Assembly: GCA_016703535.1 (NCBI GenBank)
Contig: JADJBV010000001.1
Span: 6,562,001 to 6,626,000 of the forward strand
DNA: 64,000 bases
Origin: Deltaproteobacteria bacterium
GTDB lineage: Bacteria > Myxococcota > Kuafuiibacteriia > Kuafuiibacteriales > Kuafuiibacteriaceae
Direction of reading: 5' to 3'
The notes under the pieces are model-generated. The model was not told where the DNA came from and ran no database searches. It saw only the letters and a program-made list of their open reading frames with translations. Below are positions 1 to 11,180 of the stretch, piece by piece; the stretch's first letter is position 1, and every line of letters begins with the position of its first letter. Made by a program: the position numbers and the translations under genes.

Positions 1-1
1 G

Positions 2-346
2 AAGCAGCGGATCTTGCCGCTGGCGAAAGATCCGCGGCTCCACTTTGCCTTGGTGTGTGGGGCCCGTGGTTGCCCGATCTTGGAGCGGGAACCCTGGACC
101 CGAGGTCGGCTAGAGGATCGCTTGCGACAAGCGACGCGGCGTTATCTGGCCAGCCCTCATGGTCTCAGGACCGCACCGAATGCCCTGAGCCTCTCCAAGA
201 TTTTCGAGTGGTACGGCCAGGACTTCGGGGGTGAAGCCGGGGTGCGGGCCTTGATCCAAGGTGACGGCCCGAAGGCGGCCCAGGCTGCCGCGAAAGACGC
301 GAAGATCACCTATCTCGAGTACGACTGGCGCTTGAACGGGCCGTGA
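2..346 (+). CDS. DUF547 domain protein, C-terminal part
   Basis: The reading frame is open from the left edge, so the 5' part lies outside the window. The visible 114 residues carry the end of a DUF547 domain: an LVCGARGCP segment, then the NALSLSKIFEWYGQDF block near the C terminus that is typical of the family. DUF547 proteins are usually exported and of unknown biochemical role. The TTG at 14 is an internal codon, not a believable start. The stop lies 18 bases before the next gene. Confidence 0.8.
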   Translation, partial: KQRILPLAKDPRLHFALVCGARGCPILEREPWTRGRLEDRLRQATRRYLASPHGLRTAPNALSLSKIFEWYGQDFGGEAGVRALIQGDGPKAAQAAAKDAKITYLEYDWRLNGP

Positions 347-351
347 TCTGG

Positions 352-357
352 TATAAG
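352..357 (+). promoter_or_regulatory. -10-like hexamer TATAAG next to start codon
   Basis: TATAAG ends 7 bases before the ATG at 365. A transcript initiated from it would start at or next to the ATG, and no Shine-Dalgarno sequence is seen. Only a weak -35 (TTGAAC, 14-base spacer) is present. Confidence 0.35.
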
Positions 358-364
358 GGCGCCC

Positions 365-1911
365 ATGTTGCGCGCTCGCCCCCTACTGCTCGCCGCTTTC
401 CCCGTGTTTTGCGCTTCCGCGGCCTTGGCCCAGACGGTCGATCCTTCGGTGACCAACGATCTGACCCTCCAGCTGATGACCACCGGGCTCAATTCGCCGA
501 CTTCGGCCCAGTTCCTCCCCGATGGCCGCCTGCTGATCTTCCAGAAGGGCGGCCAGATCTTGGTCACCGACGGCACCGTAGGCGCAACCGCCACCCAGAT
601 CGGCTCGATCACCGTGCCCACCAACTCGGAGCGGGGCCTCTTGAACATGGCCGTCGACCCGATGTTCACCACCACCAACCGGGTCTACATCTATTACTCG
701 GCGGGCAACTCCCAAAGCGTGGGCTACGTGACCATCAACGGCAACACGGTCAGCGCACCAACGCCGCTGCTGACCGGCTTGTCAGGTGCCAACAACCACG
801 ACGGCGGTGGCCTGACCTTCGGCCCCGACGGCCTGCTCTACATCTCGGTGGGCGACACCGGGTGCAACTGCAACTGCAGCCCCGGCAACGCCGACAACTA
901 CTACGGCACCTGCCTGACCCGGCTGCACGGCAAGGTCCTGCGCATCGATCGGGACGGCAACATCCCGGCCACCAACCCGCTGGTCGGCGTCAATGAGGTC
1001 GCCAGCTGCGGCGCCCAACAGAACTGCAACACGCCGCCGGACATCAGCATGGGCGCTCCGCCCCGGACCGAGATCTACAACTGGGGCTTCCGCAACCCGT
1101 GGCGCATCTCCTTCGATGAGCAGTCGGGCTACTTGTGGATCGGCGACGTCGGCGAGATCACCTTCGAGGAGATCAACATCTCCACCGGCCCGGCCCAACA
1201 CTTCGGCTGGCCCTACCGGGAAGGGGACCAGGGCGACCCGCTCAACACCTGCGAGATGATCACCCCCACCGCCCCCGGAGACTGCAAGGACCCGGCGGCC
1301 TTCTTCGGCCACAACAACGGCGCGGTCAGCATCACCGGCGGCGTGTTCTCCAACCACTGCTCGTGGCCGGCGGCCCTGAGTGGCCTCTACTGGTACGCGG
1401 ACTACGGCGAGACCCGGGTTTGGACCCTCGAGCCCAACGCCACTCGTGACGGTGTCGTCGGCCAACGTGCTTCCAAGGTCCGCAGCGCCGGAGGCATCGT
1501 CCACTTCTTCAACGGCCCGGACGGCGCGGTCTACTTCGTCAGCCTCAGCTCGGGCCAGATCTGGAAGATGACCCCCACCAACCCCATCAACTGTGGAGGT
1601 GCCGACGCTGGCCCCGACGACGCCGGCCTGCCCGAGGACACGGGCGTGGCCAACGACACCGGCGTGGCCAACGACACCGGCGTGGCCGTCGATGCCGGCA
1701 CCGACAGCGGCGTGATCAGGGATTCTGGTGTGGCCAACGACAGCGGAGTGGTCGCTGACTCGGGCACCCCAGCGGACACCGGCACCACCGGCCCCACGCC
1801 CGAAGAAGAAGACAGCGGCTGCGGCTGCACGGCGCATCACCCAGGCCAGACCGGCTTTGGGACCTTGTTCGGAGCGATCGTGGTGTTCGCATTCCTCCGC
1901 CGTCGGCGCTG

Positions 1912-1912
<1 letters not shown>
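365..1912 (+). CDS. PQQ-dependent sugar dehydrogenase-like surface protein, MYXO-CTERM
   Basis: A 515-residue protein with a signal peptide (about residues 1-22, cut after ALA). The body resembles the beta-propeller of glucose/sorbosone dehydrogenases: a NNHDGGGLTFGPDGLLYIS block near residue 142 followed by VGDTG, and an NWGFRNPWR segment. About residues 410-480 form an Asp/Thr/Gly linker of repeated DTGVAN-type hexapeptides. The end shows a DSGCGC patch, a hydrophobic helix and RRRR, as in MYXO-CTERM tails. The protein is therefore expected to be exported and anchored at the cell surface. Enzyme activity and cofactor use are inferred from family only. Its stop overlaps the next start (TGATG), so the two genes may be translationally coupled. 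Confidence 0.82.
1640..1790 (+). repeat. 18-bp coding tandem repeat (DTGVAN linker)
   Basis: Near-identical 18-base units (ggcgtggccaacgacacc) encode DTGVAN-type hexapeptides, decaying downstream to GVIRDS, GVANDS and GVVADS. It is an acidic spacer between the propeller domain and the membrane tail. Confidence 0.75.
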
Positions 1913-5226
<3,314 letters not shown>

Positions 5227-5241
5227 ACCGGCGCGTGGGGC

Positions 5242-5532
5242 TCAGAGGAACAATTGTTCCAGGCGATCGGCTTCGACCACTCGAAGTAGCCAAGCCGTGA
5301 GCGCCTCTTCGGTGGCGTTCTGGATCAGCAACAGCTGCTCAGGAGTTGGTGCCCATCCCCGGTGACCGATCAAGGTCAAGAGCGCCAAGGCTTGGCCCTC
5401 TTGCCGGCCCTCTTGCCGGCCCTCTTGCCGGCCCTCTTGGAGCCCTCTTGCGAAGTTCTCCTTCGCGAAGTCGCTCATGTACTCGTGCTTTCGACTTTGG
5501 ACCATCGCCTCCAGCCCTTTCCGCGCGGCCAA
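5242..5532 (-). pseudogene. Duplicated C-terminal fragment of PD-(D/E)XK-like protein
   Basis: A 96-residue frame that copies the last third of the intact gene at 5545-6414. It runs from AARKGLEAMVQSRKHEY to the shared LEQLFL end with only a few substitutions. It lacks the whole nuclease-like domain and opens with a TTG and no clear ribosome site, so it is read as a partial tandem duplication left behind. The GRQE unit is present three times here but once in the intact copy. Confidence 0.75.
5394..5441. repeat. 12-bp tandem repeat (ggccctcttgcc)
   Basis: Three full 12-base units and a partial one encode EGRQ repeats on the minus strand. The parent gene at about 5700 has only one unit, so the array grew after the duplication, probably by slippage. 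Confidence 0.85.
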
Positions 5533-5544
5533 CCTGAAGAAGCA

Positions 5545-6414
5545 TCAGAGAAATAATTGCTCCAGGCGATCGGCATCGACCACTCGAAGTAGCCAAGCCG
5601 TGAGCTCTTCTTCGGTGGCGCTTTGGATCAGCACGACCTGTTCAGGAGTCGGCGCCCACCCCCGGTGACCGATCAAGGTCAAGAGCGCCAAGGCTTGGCC
5701 CTCTTGCCGGCCCTCTTGGAGCCCTCTTGCGAAGTTCTCCTTCGCGAAGTCGCTGATGTACTCGTGCTTTCGACTTTGAACCATCGCCTCCAGCCCTTTC
5801 CGCGCTGCCTCACTCAGAGAGGCCATGATCAAATCGTAGTACACCGACCTGGTGTTGTCATCGACCCGCTGGAGGCCGACCATCGCGGCGAAAGCCACCG
5901 CCGCGCCTTCTTGATCTCGTCCGTGGGCGAGAGCCGATAGAACTCCAAGTTCAGGTGCCGACAAGGCTTCCTCTTCGTCGGTGATCAGGGGCACCAACGA
6001 CGGCCCAAGCACCCATGGCCGATATCGATTGGGACCCCCGAGGTCGATGACCGCGGCCGCCCACTCGGCTACCGCCGCGCTCGGCGTCACCACCAGGACC
6101 GTCGCTGGACAACGATGCCGAGCCCTCAGGGATGCCGCGTAAAAGGGCCAGGAGTAGAGCTTGTCCGGATCGCGGGCCAGCTGCACCTCGACCACGATCC
6201 CAAGGACGGGTTCATCATCCTCCAGCAAGATGACCAAATCCGCGGTGTATTCGGTGGGGACCAACTCGGTGAAGGTCGACTCGACGCTGACCGCCCGCTC
6301 ATAATCCGGCACCGGCACGCCCAAGACGTCCCTCAACAATTCGGGCGCGAGGGTGGTGCGCGAGCGGAAGAGCTCCAAGATGGCTTCGTGCAACACCGAT
6401 GGCACGACCCCCAA
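5545..6414 (-). CDS. PD-(D/E)XK nuclease-like protein
   Basis: A 289-residue protein. Residues 55-80 (YTADLVILL then GIVVEVQLA) give Asp59, Glu76 and Gln78, which fit the D-x(n)-ExQ core of PD-(D/E)XK nuclease-like families related to Rpn/DUF4351 proteins common in multiplying families of environmental bacteria. The C-terminal third (from AARKGLEAM) is helical and charged, with an EGRQEGQ stretch. No partner gene is seen. Function (mobile-element nuclease or orphan protein) is not decided by sequence. A partial copy of the C-terminal third lies just downstream. Confidence 0.7.
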   Translation of the reverse strand: MGVVPSVLHEAILELFRSRTTLAPELLRDVLGVPVPDYERAVSVESTFTELVPTEYTADLVILLEDDEPVLGIVVEVQLARDPDKLYSWPFYAASLRARHRCPATVLVVTPSAAVAEWAAAVIDLGGPNRYRPWVLGPSLVPLITDEEEALSAPELGVLSALAHGRDQEGAAVAFAAMVGLQRVDDNTRSVYYDLIMASLSEAARKGLEAMVQSRKHEYISDFAKENFARGLQEGRQEGQALALLTLIGHRGWAPTPEQVVLIQSATEEELTAWLLRVVDADRLEQLFL

Positions 6415-6431
6415 CCTACGGGAGGGCCCAT

Positions 6432-6444
6432 TTCCTTAAAGGAA
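6432..6444. promoter_or_regulatory. Short palindrome upstream of PD-(D/E)XK gene
   Basis: TTCCTT-A-AAGGAA lies 18 bases upstream of the minus-strand start at 6414. It is a possible operator, and small enough to be chance. Confidence 0.25.
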
Positions 6445-6512
6445 GATCATCCAAAATCCGTTGTGGTGAGAGACCGGGCACTGCCCTCCCGCGACCAGCC
6501 ACAACCCACAAC

Positions 6513-6776
6513 TCAAGGCGCCGGGTAAATGAACCGGGCCAGCCAGCGGGTGAGCCTCGGCATCAACCAGTAGGTCATGAAGAACAGCTCGAGGGTGATG
6601 GTGAGCAGCAAACGGATCGGCGTCGGCAGGTCCCCCGCAACTTTTGCGACCAGCGTGCCGATCGAGAGGACCAGGCCGTAGACCACCCCGATCATCACCA
6701 GGGCCATTCGAAACCGAGACGGCTGAGGCATGACCGTCCCGGGAGGAGCGGTGAACCACAACTCGAGCCCGGTCAA
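6513..6776 (-). pseudogene. C-terminal membrane part of split ABM protein
   Basis: An 87-residue frame beginning TGLELWFT, with two or three membrane segments and an MPRLTRWLARF ending. In full-length relatives (COG3224-type ABM proteins) this region directly follows the ABM domain in one polypeptide. Here it is in a different frame from 6773-7060. The junction is TTGA, where a TTG start overlaps the TGA stop. Either a frameshift has split one gene, or two coupled proteins are made. Read across the junction without the shift, the protein would continue smoothly into QRLTGLELWF. Confidence 0.6.
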
Positions 6777-7060
6777 CCTCTGCCAACCGCGTCGGCCTCA
6801 ACCAGCGCCTCAACCTCACTCAAGGCGCGCCGGCGGAGGTCACTCTCCTCGAACGCCAAGAGGTGCTCCACAGTGTCGAAGCGAAAGACGCTCGTGTATT
6901 CGCCCGCCTTGGTCGAGGGGCGCAACACGTTGGTCCCCAAATACCCGGGCAGACTCGCGGCACCCGCGATCAGCCGCTCCAGCCAAACCTCGTAGTCCTT
7001 CTCCTTGCCCCGCCGCACCTGGCGCTTGACCACCACCGTCACCGGGCTGCCCTGGTCCAT
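6773..7060 (-). CDS. Antibiotic biosynthesis monooxygenase (ABM) domain protein
   Basis: A 95-residue ABM-type dimeric alpha/beta-barrel domain: VTVVVKRQVRRGKEKDYEVW, then LPGYLGTNVLRP and a YTSVFRFDTVEHL strand. The ATG at 7060 is preferred to the GTG at 7063 because AGGAGG lies four bases upstream of it. In relatives the domain is fused to a C-terminal membrane part, which here lies in another frame at 6513-6776. Chemical role is unknown. Confidence 0.7.
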   Translation of the reverse strand: MDQGSPVTVVVKRQVRRGKEKDYEVWLERLIAGAASLPGYLGTNVLRPSTKAGEYTSVFRFDTVEHLLAFEESDLRRRALSEVEALVEADAVGRG

Positions 7061-7074
7061 CACACCTCCTCAGC

Positions 7075-7121
7075 GGGCCGGCGAAGGCGCCGTGGACCAA
7101 AACGATGGTGCTCATGTTCAA
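7075..7121 (-). pseudogene. Remnant N terminus of alpha/beta hydrolase
   Basis: Just after the DJ-1 gene, a frame opens with MSTIVLVHGAFAG, the standard first strand and oxyanion-loop segment of Abhydrolase_6 enzymes. The frame then runs out of homology into the ribosome site of the ABM gene. Only about 13 residues remain, which suggests that a deletion removed the rest of a hydrolase gene. Confidence 0.55.
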
Positions 7122-7888
7122 CGCCCCAGGCTCTCGATGATCAAGCGAGCGGTTTCAGCCCCCGAAAAGTTCTGCTGCCCGGTGATCAAGTTTCCGTCCC
7201 GCACCGCGAAGCCTCGCCAAAGGCCGGCCTGCACGTAGTTGGCGCCCAACTTGTGGAGTTCGTCTTCGATGCGCCAGGGCATCACGTGTTTGTCTTTGGG
7301 CAAGAACCCCAGGCTCCACACCGCGTTGTCGGCGAAGTCTTCCTCGACATTGGCGAAGCCGGTGACCGTCTTGCCCTTGGCCAGGTAGGTACCGTCCTTG
7401 AGCTTGGCGTAGCGCAAGATCGCCGAGCCGTGGCACAACGCCGCCGCGATCTTCCCCGACTCGTAGAAGTCGGCGAACTTCTGGTGGAGGGTGGTGGCCT
7501 TCTCCATCGTAAACATCGGCGCTTGTCCGCCCGCCACCACGATGGCGTCGAAACGCGCCACGGCCAACTCGGACACCGGCTTGGTCTTCTCGATCATGGC
7601 GGCGAGCTTCGGGGTATGGATGAAGCCCAAGCTGATCAGGTCGCTGGCCGAATATCCGCTCGGATCACGAGGGTCACTCATGCCATCGGCTTCACACTTG
7701 CCGCCATCGGGGCTGTAGAGCTCCACCTCATAACCAGCCTCTTCGAAGGCCAGGTAGGGGTGGCTCAGCTCCGACCACCAAAAGCCCACCGGCCATCCGG
7801 TGGTGGTGGACACCGCCGGGTTGGAGATGACGATAGCGACGCGCTTCTTCTGTTGCGGGTTGACGACGTTGGGATCCCTGAGGCTCAT
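7118..7888 (-). CDS. DJ-1/PfpI family protein (Hsp31-like)
   Basis: A 256-residue class-I glutamine-amidotransferase-like protein. The nucleophile elbow ALCHGSAIL gives the conserved Cys, and GGKCEADGMSDPRD and WWSELSHPY resemble the Hsp31/glyoxalase-III branch, so methylglyoxal detoxification or a protein-repair role is plausible. The ATG follows AAGGAG at good spacing. The gene lies downstream of a LysR gene on the same strand and has its own promoter with a TGTTGCA-N5-TGCAACA operator, so it is probably under LysR control. Confidence 0.85.
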   Translation of the reverse strand: MSLRDPNVVNPQQKKRVAIVISNPAVSTTTGWPVGFWWSELSHPYLAFEEAGYEVELYSPDGGKCEADGMSDPRDPSGYSASDLISLGFIHTPKLAAMIEKTKPVSELAVARFDAIVVAGGQAPMFTMEKATTLHQKFADFYESGKIAAALCHGSAILRYAKLKDGTYLAKGKTVTGFANVEEDFADNAVWSLGFLPKDKHVMPWRIEDELHKLGANYVQAGLWRGFAVRDGNLITGQQNFSGAETARLIIESLGR

Positions 7889-7969
7889 GGCTCGCTCCTT
7901 TAGGCGGCGACCGACCGGTCACCGTGCGGCCACTATCAACACCTCCGGCACCACGGACAACGAAACAGA

Positions 7970-7997
7970 ACTAAAGCCACTGTTGCATACCTTGCAA
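7970..7997 (-). promoter_or_regulatory. Candidate promoter of DJ-1/PfpI gene
   Basis: On the minus strand TTGCAA (7997-7992), a 16-base spacer and TTTAGT (7975-7970) resemble a sigma-70 promoter. The -35 lies inside the inverted repeat at 7981-7999. Confidence 0.4.
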
Positions 7998-7999
7998 CA
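7981..7999. promoter_or_regulatory. Operator TGTTGCA-N5-TGCAACA
   Basis: A 7-5-7 perfect inverted repeat in the lysR/DJ-1 gap. The same 6-5-6 core (GTTGCA-N5-TGCAAC) recurs over the lysR start at 8981-8997. Two identically spaced copies flanking lysR argue for LysR binding sites. Confidence 0.65.
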
Positions 8000-8000
8000 T

Positions 8001-8999
8001 CTACCGACGACGTCTTGGACGTTTCCTGGATTGGCCAGAGGTCGGGTCACTGGGATCCAGGCGCACCCGGGCCCCTTGGTGGATGTCGGCGGCCGAGGCC
8101 TTGGCGGCCCGAACGAACGTCTCTCGGACGAAGCGGTGGCCCGGATCTCCGTCGAAGCGCGGGTGCCACACCAGGCTGAGGGCGTAGGGCTGGAGCTCGA
8201 CCGGCGGCTCCAAGATCCTCAGGCCCAAAGACGGCGCCATCTGGAGCGCCACCCGCTCGGAGATGGTCAACACGTAGTCGGTCTTGGAGGTCACGTAGAG
8301 CCCGTGCAAAAAATAGGGCACCGCCCGGGCCACGTGGCGAGTCAGGCCCCTCTCTCTGAGGACGTCATCCAAGTAGCCGCCGGGGCGACCTCGAGGCGCG
8401 ACCTGCAGGTGCTGAAGGCGCAGGAACTGCTCGAGGGAAAGCCGTTTGCCGACGCCCGGGTGGTCCTCTCGCACCACCACCACGAAGCGATCGGTCAGCA
8501 AAACACGGCTCCGCATCTCTTGGGGAAGATCGCCGTAGATCCCGATGGCGAGGTCGGCGCCCCCCTCCCTCAGTTGGGTGGGATCGTCCGGGCCGTTGGG
8601 CACAAAACGCAAGGCACAGCGGGGCGCCTCATCCCGGAGCAGCTGGTCGACGGCCAGCCCGAGGATGGTCAACACGTAGTCGGAGGCCAACACGAAGTAG
8701 CTCTTGTTCAGCTCGGCGGACGAAAAGGTGCGCTCCGGCTCCAAGGTCTGGCGGGCCTCGTTGACCACCGCGTGGACCCGAGCCTTCAGCGCTTCGGCCC
8801 GGGGGGTGAGGACCATACCCCGGCCAGCCCGGACCAAAAGTTCGTCACCCAGGCGTTCCCGGATCCGGGACAAGGCGTGGCTCATGGCCGGCGTCGAGAG
8901 CCCCACCCGCCGCGCCGCCCGGGTCACGCTCCCCTCCTGGAGCAGCGCGTCCAAGGTCACCAAAAGGCCGAGATCTGAGGGTTGCATGAGATGCAACAT
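8001..8999 (-). CDS. LysR family transcriptional regulator
   Basis: A 332-residue regulator with an N-terminal winged HTH (GSVTRAARRVGLSTPAMSHALSRIRERLGD) and a periplasmic-binding-protein-like effector domain. The last 30 residues are unusually basic (KRPRRRR). The start is ATG 8999 or ATG 8987, and an inverted repeat covers both, which suggests autoregulation by blocking its own 5' end. The likely target is the DJ-1 gene directly downstream, which has the same operator. Confidence 0.9.
   Translation of the reverse strand: MLHLMQPSDLGLLVTLDALLQEGSVTRAARRVGLSTPAMSHALSRIRERLGDELLVRAGRGMVLTPRAEALKARVHAVVNEARQTLEPERTFSSAELNKSYFVLASDYVLTILGLAVDQLLRDEAPRCALRFVPNGPDDPTQLREGGADLAIGIYGDLPQEMRSRVLLTDRFVVVVREDHPGVGKRLSLEQFLRLQHLQVAPRGRPGGYLDDVLRERGLTRHVARAVPYFLHGLYVTSKTDYVLTISERVALQMAPSLGLRILEPPVELQPYALSLVWHPRFDGDPGHRFVRETFVRAAKASAADIHQGARVRLDPSDPTSGQSRKRPRRRR
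8981..8997. promoter_or_regulatory. Operator GTTGCA-N5-TGCAAC over lysR start
   Basis: A 6-5-6 perfect inverted repeat overlapping the first codons of the lysR gene; it matches the operator at 7981-7999 in sequence and spacing. Confidence 0.6.
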
Positions 9000-9047
9000 T
9001 GAAGTTCAGTCCTTGCGCTAGTCAACATCCCCGATCGGGCCAACGCT

Positions 9048-9854
9048 GTGCGGGTGCAACCTTGCGGATGGATCCTCTTGTTCACCTTGGTGCCGTCAGC
9101 AGCCTGGGGCCAAGTCAACGCCGAGGTGCTCCGGCCCAACCTCTTTCGGGCCGGGCTTTCGGGAGGGCTGGACGGCAGCTTGGCCTTGGCCCGGGGGAAC
9201 ATCGAGCTCCTGGACTTGGGTGGCGCCGGCCGGATCCAGTACCAGACCCTCCATCCAGCGACCTCCAGCGCCGCCCTCCCCTTCGTGGCCCAGCGAGTCT
9301 TTTTGGCCGCCAACGGTCGCTTCGCCGAGCGGTCGGGCACCCCGTTCATCAGTCAGGGCTTCGTTCACGCCCGCTGGACTGGCATGTGGCACCCACGGCT
9401 CGGGAGTGATCTCTTCGCTCAGTACCAGTTCAACGAGTTCCTGCGCTTGACCGGGCGGGCGATCCTCGGCGCTGGCCTGCGGGCGAAGTTGGTCCACGAT
9501 GCCACCTTCATGGTGTGGGGCGGGACCGGCTACCTGTTCGAGTACGATCGGATCAGCGTCCTCCCGGGCGCGAGTGATCCGCCCGAGACCTACGAACACC
9601 GCCTCACCAACTACCTGACCGCTCGGCTGGTCGTGGTGGCGGACCAGATCTGGATCCAGAGCACGACCTATCTGCAGCCGCGTTTGGATCAGCCCAAGGA
9701 CTACCGAGCCCTCACCGAACTCGAGTTGCTGATCAAGCTGAGCGAAGCCCTGGCGCTCGGCACCACCTTGAGCCTGCTCTACGACAGCGCTCCTCCGACC
9801 GGGGTGCTGGGGTCGGATCTGCGCCTCTACAGCGTGTTCCGTGCGTCGTTTTAG
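9048..9854 (+). CDS. DUF481-like outer-membrane protein
   Basis: A 268-residue exported protein (signal peptide ending SAAWG/Q). The rest is rich in alternating beta-strands with aromatic ends (HARWTGMWHPRLGSDLFAQYQFNEF, GAGLRAKL, RLYSVFRASF), as in the DUF481/YdiY outer-membrane family. It starts at GTG and ends in Phe, as beta-barrels often do. Its stop overlaps the convergent XRE regulator by four bases. Function is unknown. Confidence 0.7.
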   Translation: MRVQPCGWILLFTLVPSAAWGQVNAEVLRPNLFRAGLSGGLDGSLALARGNIELLDLGGAGRIQYQTLHPATSSAALPFVAQRVFLAANGRFAERSGTPFISQGFVHARWTGMWHPRLGSDLFAQYQFNEFLRLTGRAILGAGLRAKLVHDATFMVWGGTGYLFEYDRISVLPGASDPPETYEHRLTNYLTARLVVVADQIWIQSTTYLQPRLDQPKDYRALTELELLIKLSEALALGTTLSLLYDSAPPTGVLGSDLRLYSVFRASF

Positions 9855-10717
9855 CGGCCCTCCTTCGGCGGGCCCTCGAAGGAACCGGGGGCGATCTGCT
9901 GGCGACACCAAGCCCGGGTCACTTCATCCAGCGGGTAACAACTTTCGATCCGGAGCTCGTCGAGGGTCACCTGCTGGGGCGCGGAGAAGATCGTGACCGT
10001 CACCAAAAACCCGACCTGCAGCGCCTCCCGTTGGAGTCGCACCGTCAAGGCGGGCGAGATCTCCTGCGACAGATCGGGCCGGCGCCAAACGTTCGGCACC
10101 CCTAGGTAGGCCAAGGCCCGGGCCAAGGCGTCGGCGAGCCGCGGGTCTTCGGGGCGCTCCAAGTGTTCACGATGCAGCCGTGCCACCATGCCGTGGGCCA
10201 CCTCCTCCCAGTTGCTCAAGAAGGGCCGCATCAAGTCCGGATCGAAGGTCAGGCTGATCATGTCGGGGGGATCGGGGAGTTTGTTGGGATCCCGCAAGAA
10301 GGCGCCGAAGAGGACCCGGGCGGCGGTGTTCGCCTGCAAGATCCGACCGTCGAGCCCCACCACGGTGAGGGGATAAGGCTCATGTTCGGCCAGCATCTGC
10401 TGAAGAGCCGCCCCGATCGCGGGAGGCAAGGCGTCCAGGCCTGGTTCAGGATAGTGGGGCGAAAATCCGGCGGCCCGGAGCGCTTGGTTTTGGGCCCGCA
10501 GCGGCGCCCGCAACACCGAAAACAAGCGGAGCACCATCTCGGGGCTGGGTTTGGCTCGGCCGGACTCGAGGAAGCTCAGGTGCCGAGACGAGACCTCGGC
10601 CTCGGTCGCCAGATCCAGCTGCGAAAGCCCCCGCTTGCCCCGCCAATATTTGAGCAGCGCCGGAAAGAGATGGCCTTGCACCAAGCTCCTTTTGTCACGC
10701 CGAGGCGCCGGCCGCAC
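9851..10717 (-). CDS. XRE-type regulator with MmyB-like domain
   Basis: A 288-residue protein. The N-terminal HTH_3 domain (LSQLDLATEAEVSSRHLSFLESGRAKPS) is followed from about residue 105 by an MmyB-like ligand-binding (PAS-related) domain with PLTVVGLDGRILQAN and ALAYLGVPNVWRR. Such regulators often control a divergent short-chain dehydrogenase or membrane gene; here the divergent gene, 52 bases away, encodes a small membrane protein. Confidence 0.87.
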   Translation of the reverse strand: MRPAPRRDKRSLVQGHLFPALLKYWRGKRGLSQLDLATEAEVSSRHLSFLESGRAKPSPEMVLRLFSVLRAPLRAQNQALRAAGFSPHYPEPGLDALPPAIGAALQQMLAEHEPYPLTVVGLDGRILQANTAARVLFGAFLRDPNKLPDPPDMISLTFDPDLMRPFLSNWEEVAHGMVARLHREHLERPEDPRLADALARALAYLGVPNVWRRPDLSQEISPALTVRLQREALQVGFLVTVTIFSAPQQVTLDELRIESCYPLDEVTRAWCRQQIAPGSFEGPPKEGR

Positions 10718-10769
10718 TTCCCTCGGGAGGTCATTGAGGATGGGCCCCCGGCCCCGTCAGGGTGGCGCC

Positions 10770-11180
10770 ATGAAACGAACCTGGTTTTTGACGATCGCCG
10801 GCGGCATTGCCCTGTTGGTGGGCGGGATCGCGAGCTTGGCGCCGGAGTGGGTGCTCCTCGGCAAAGGGGTCCCGATCGAAGCGGCGGTGTTGGTGTGGGT
10901 GCGGGAGGTCGGCGTGGCCATCTTGGCGATCGGCGGCATGTCGTTGGCGCTGCGCCGGCACGCCGATTCCCCCGCGCTTCGGGTGTTTTTGCTGGGGAAC
11001 GCCGCCCACCAAGTGATGTTGGCGCCGATCGAGGTGGTGGCCTACCTGGACGGCACGATCCCGAAGTTGGGCGGGATCCTGCCGAACACCGTCTTGCACG
11101 TCCTGCTGGCCGCCGGATTTTTAGCCTACGGCTTGGGATCCCGGCTCAGCGGCGCCGACGATTCCAGGCCCGCAAGCTGA
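10770..11180 (+). CDS. Small four-helix membrane protein (DUF4345-like)
   Basis: A 136-residue protein with about four membrane helices (residues 5-25, 36-60, 70-90, 105-125). ATG 10770 is chosen because the open frame further upstream overlaps the divergent XRE gene and lacks coding character. It resembles small DUF4345-type membrane proteins, but the match is general. Its tail overlaps the convergent DUF2330 gene by 35 bases. Confidence 0.65.
   Translation: MKRTWFLTIAGGIALLVGGIASLAPEWVLLGKGVPIEAAVLVWVREVGVAILAIGGMSLALRRHADSPALRVFLLGNAAHQVMLAPIEVVAYLDGTIPKLGGILPNTVLHVLLAAGFLAYGLGSRLSGADDSRPAS

Noticed and set aside
118..134. CGCTTG-CGA-CAAGCG palindrome as another copy of the dispersed repeat
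   Set aside because: The arm order is inverted (CTTG first) and spacing differs; it is not the GCAAG-N4-CTTGC motif.
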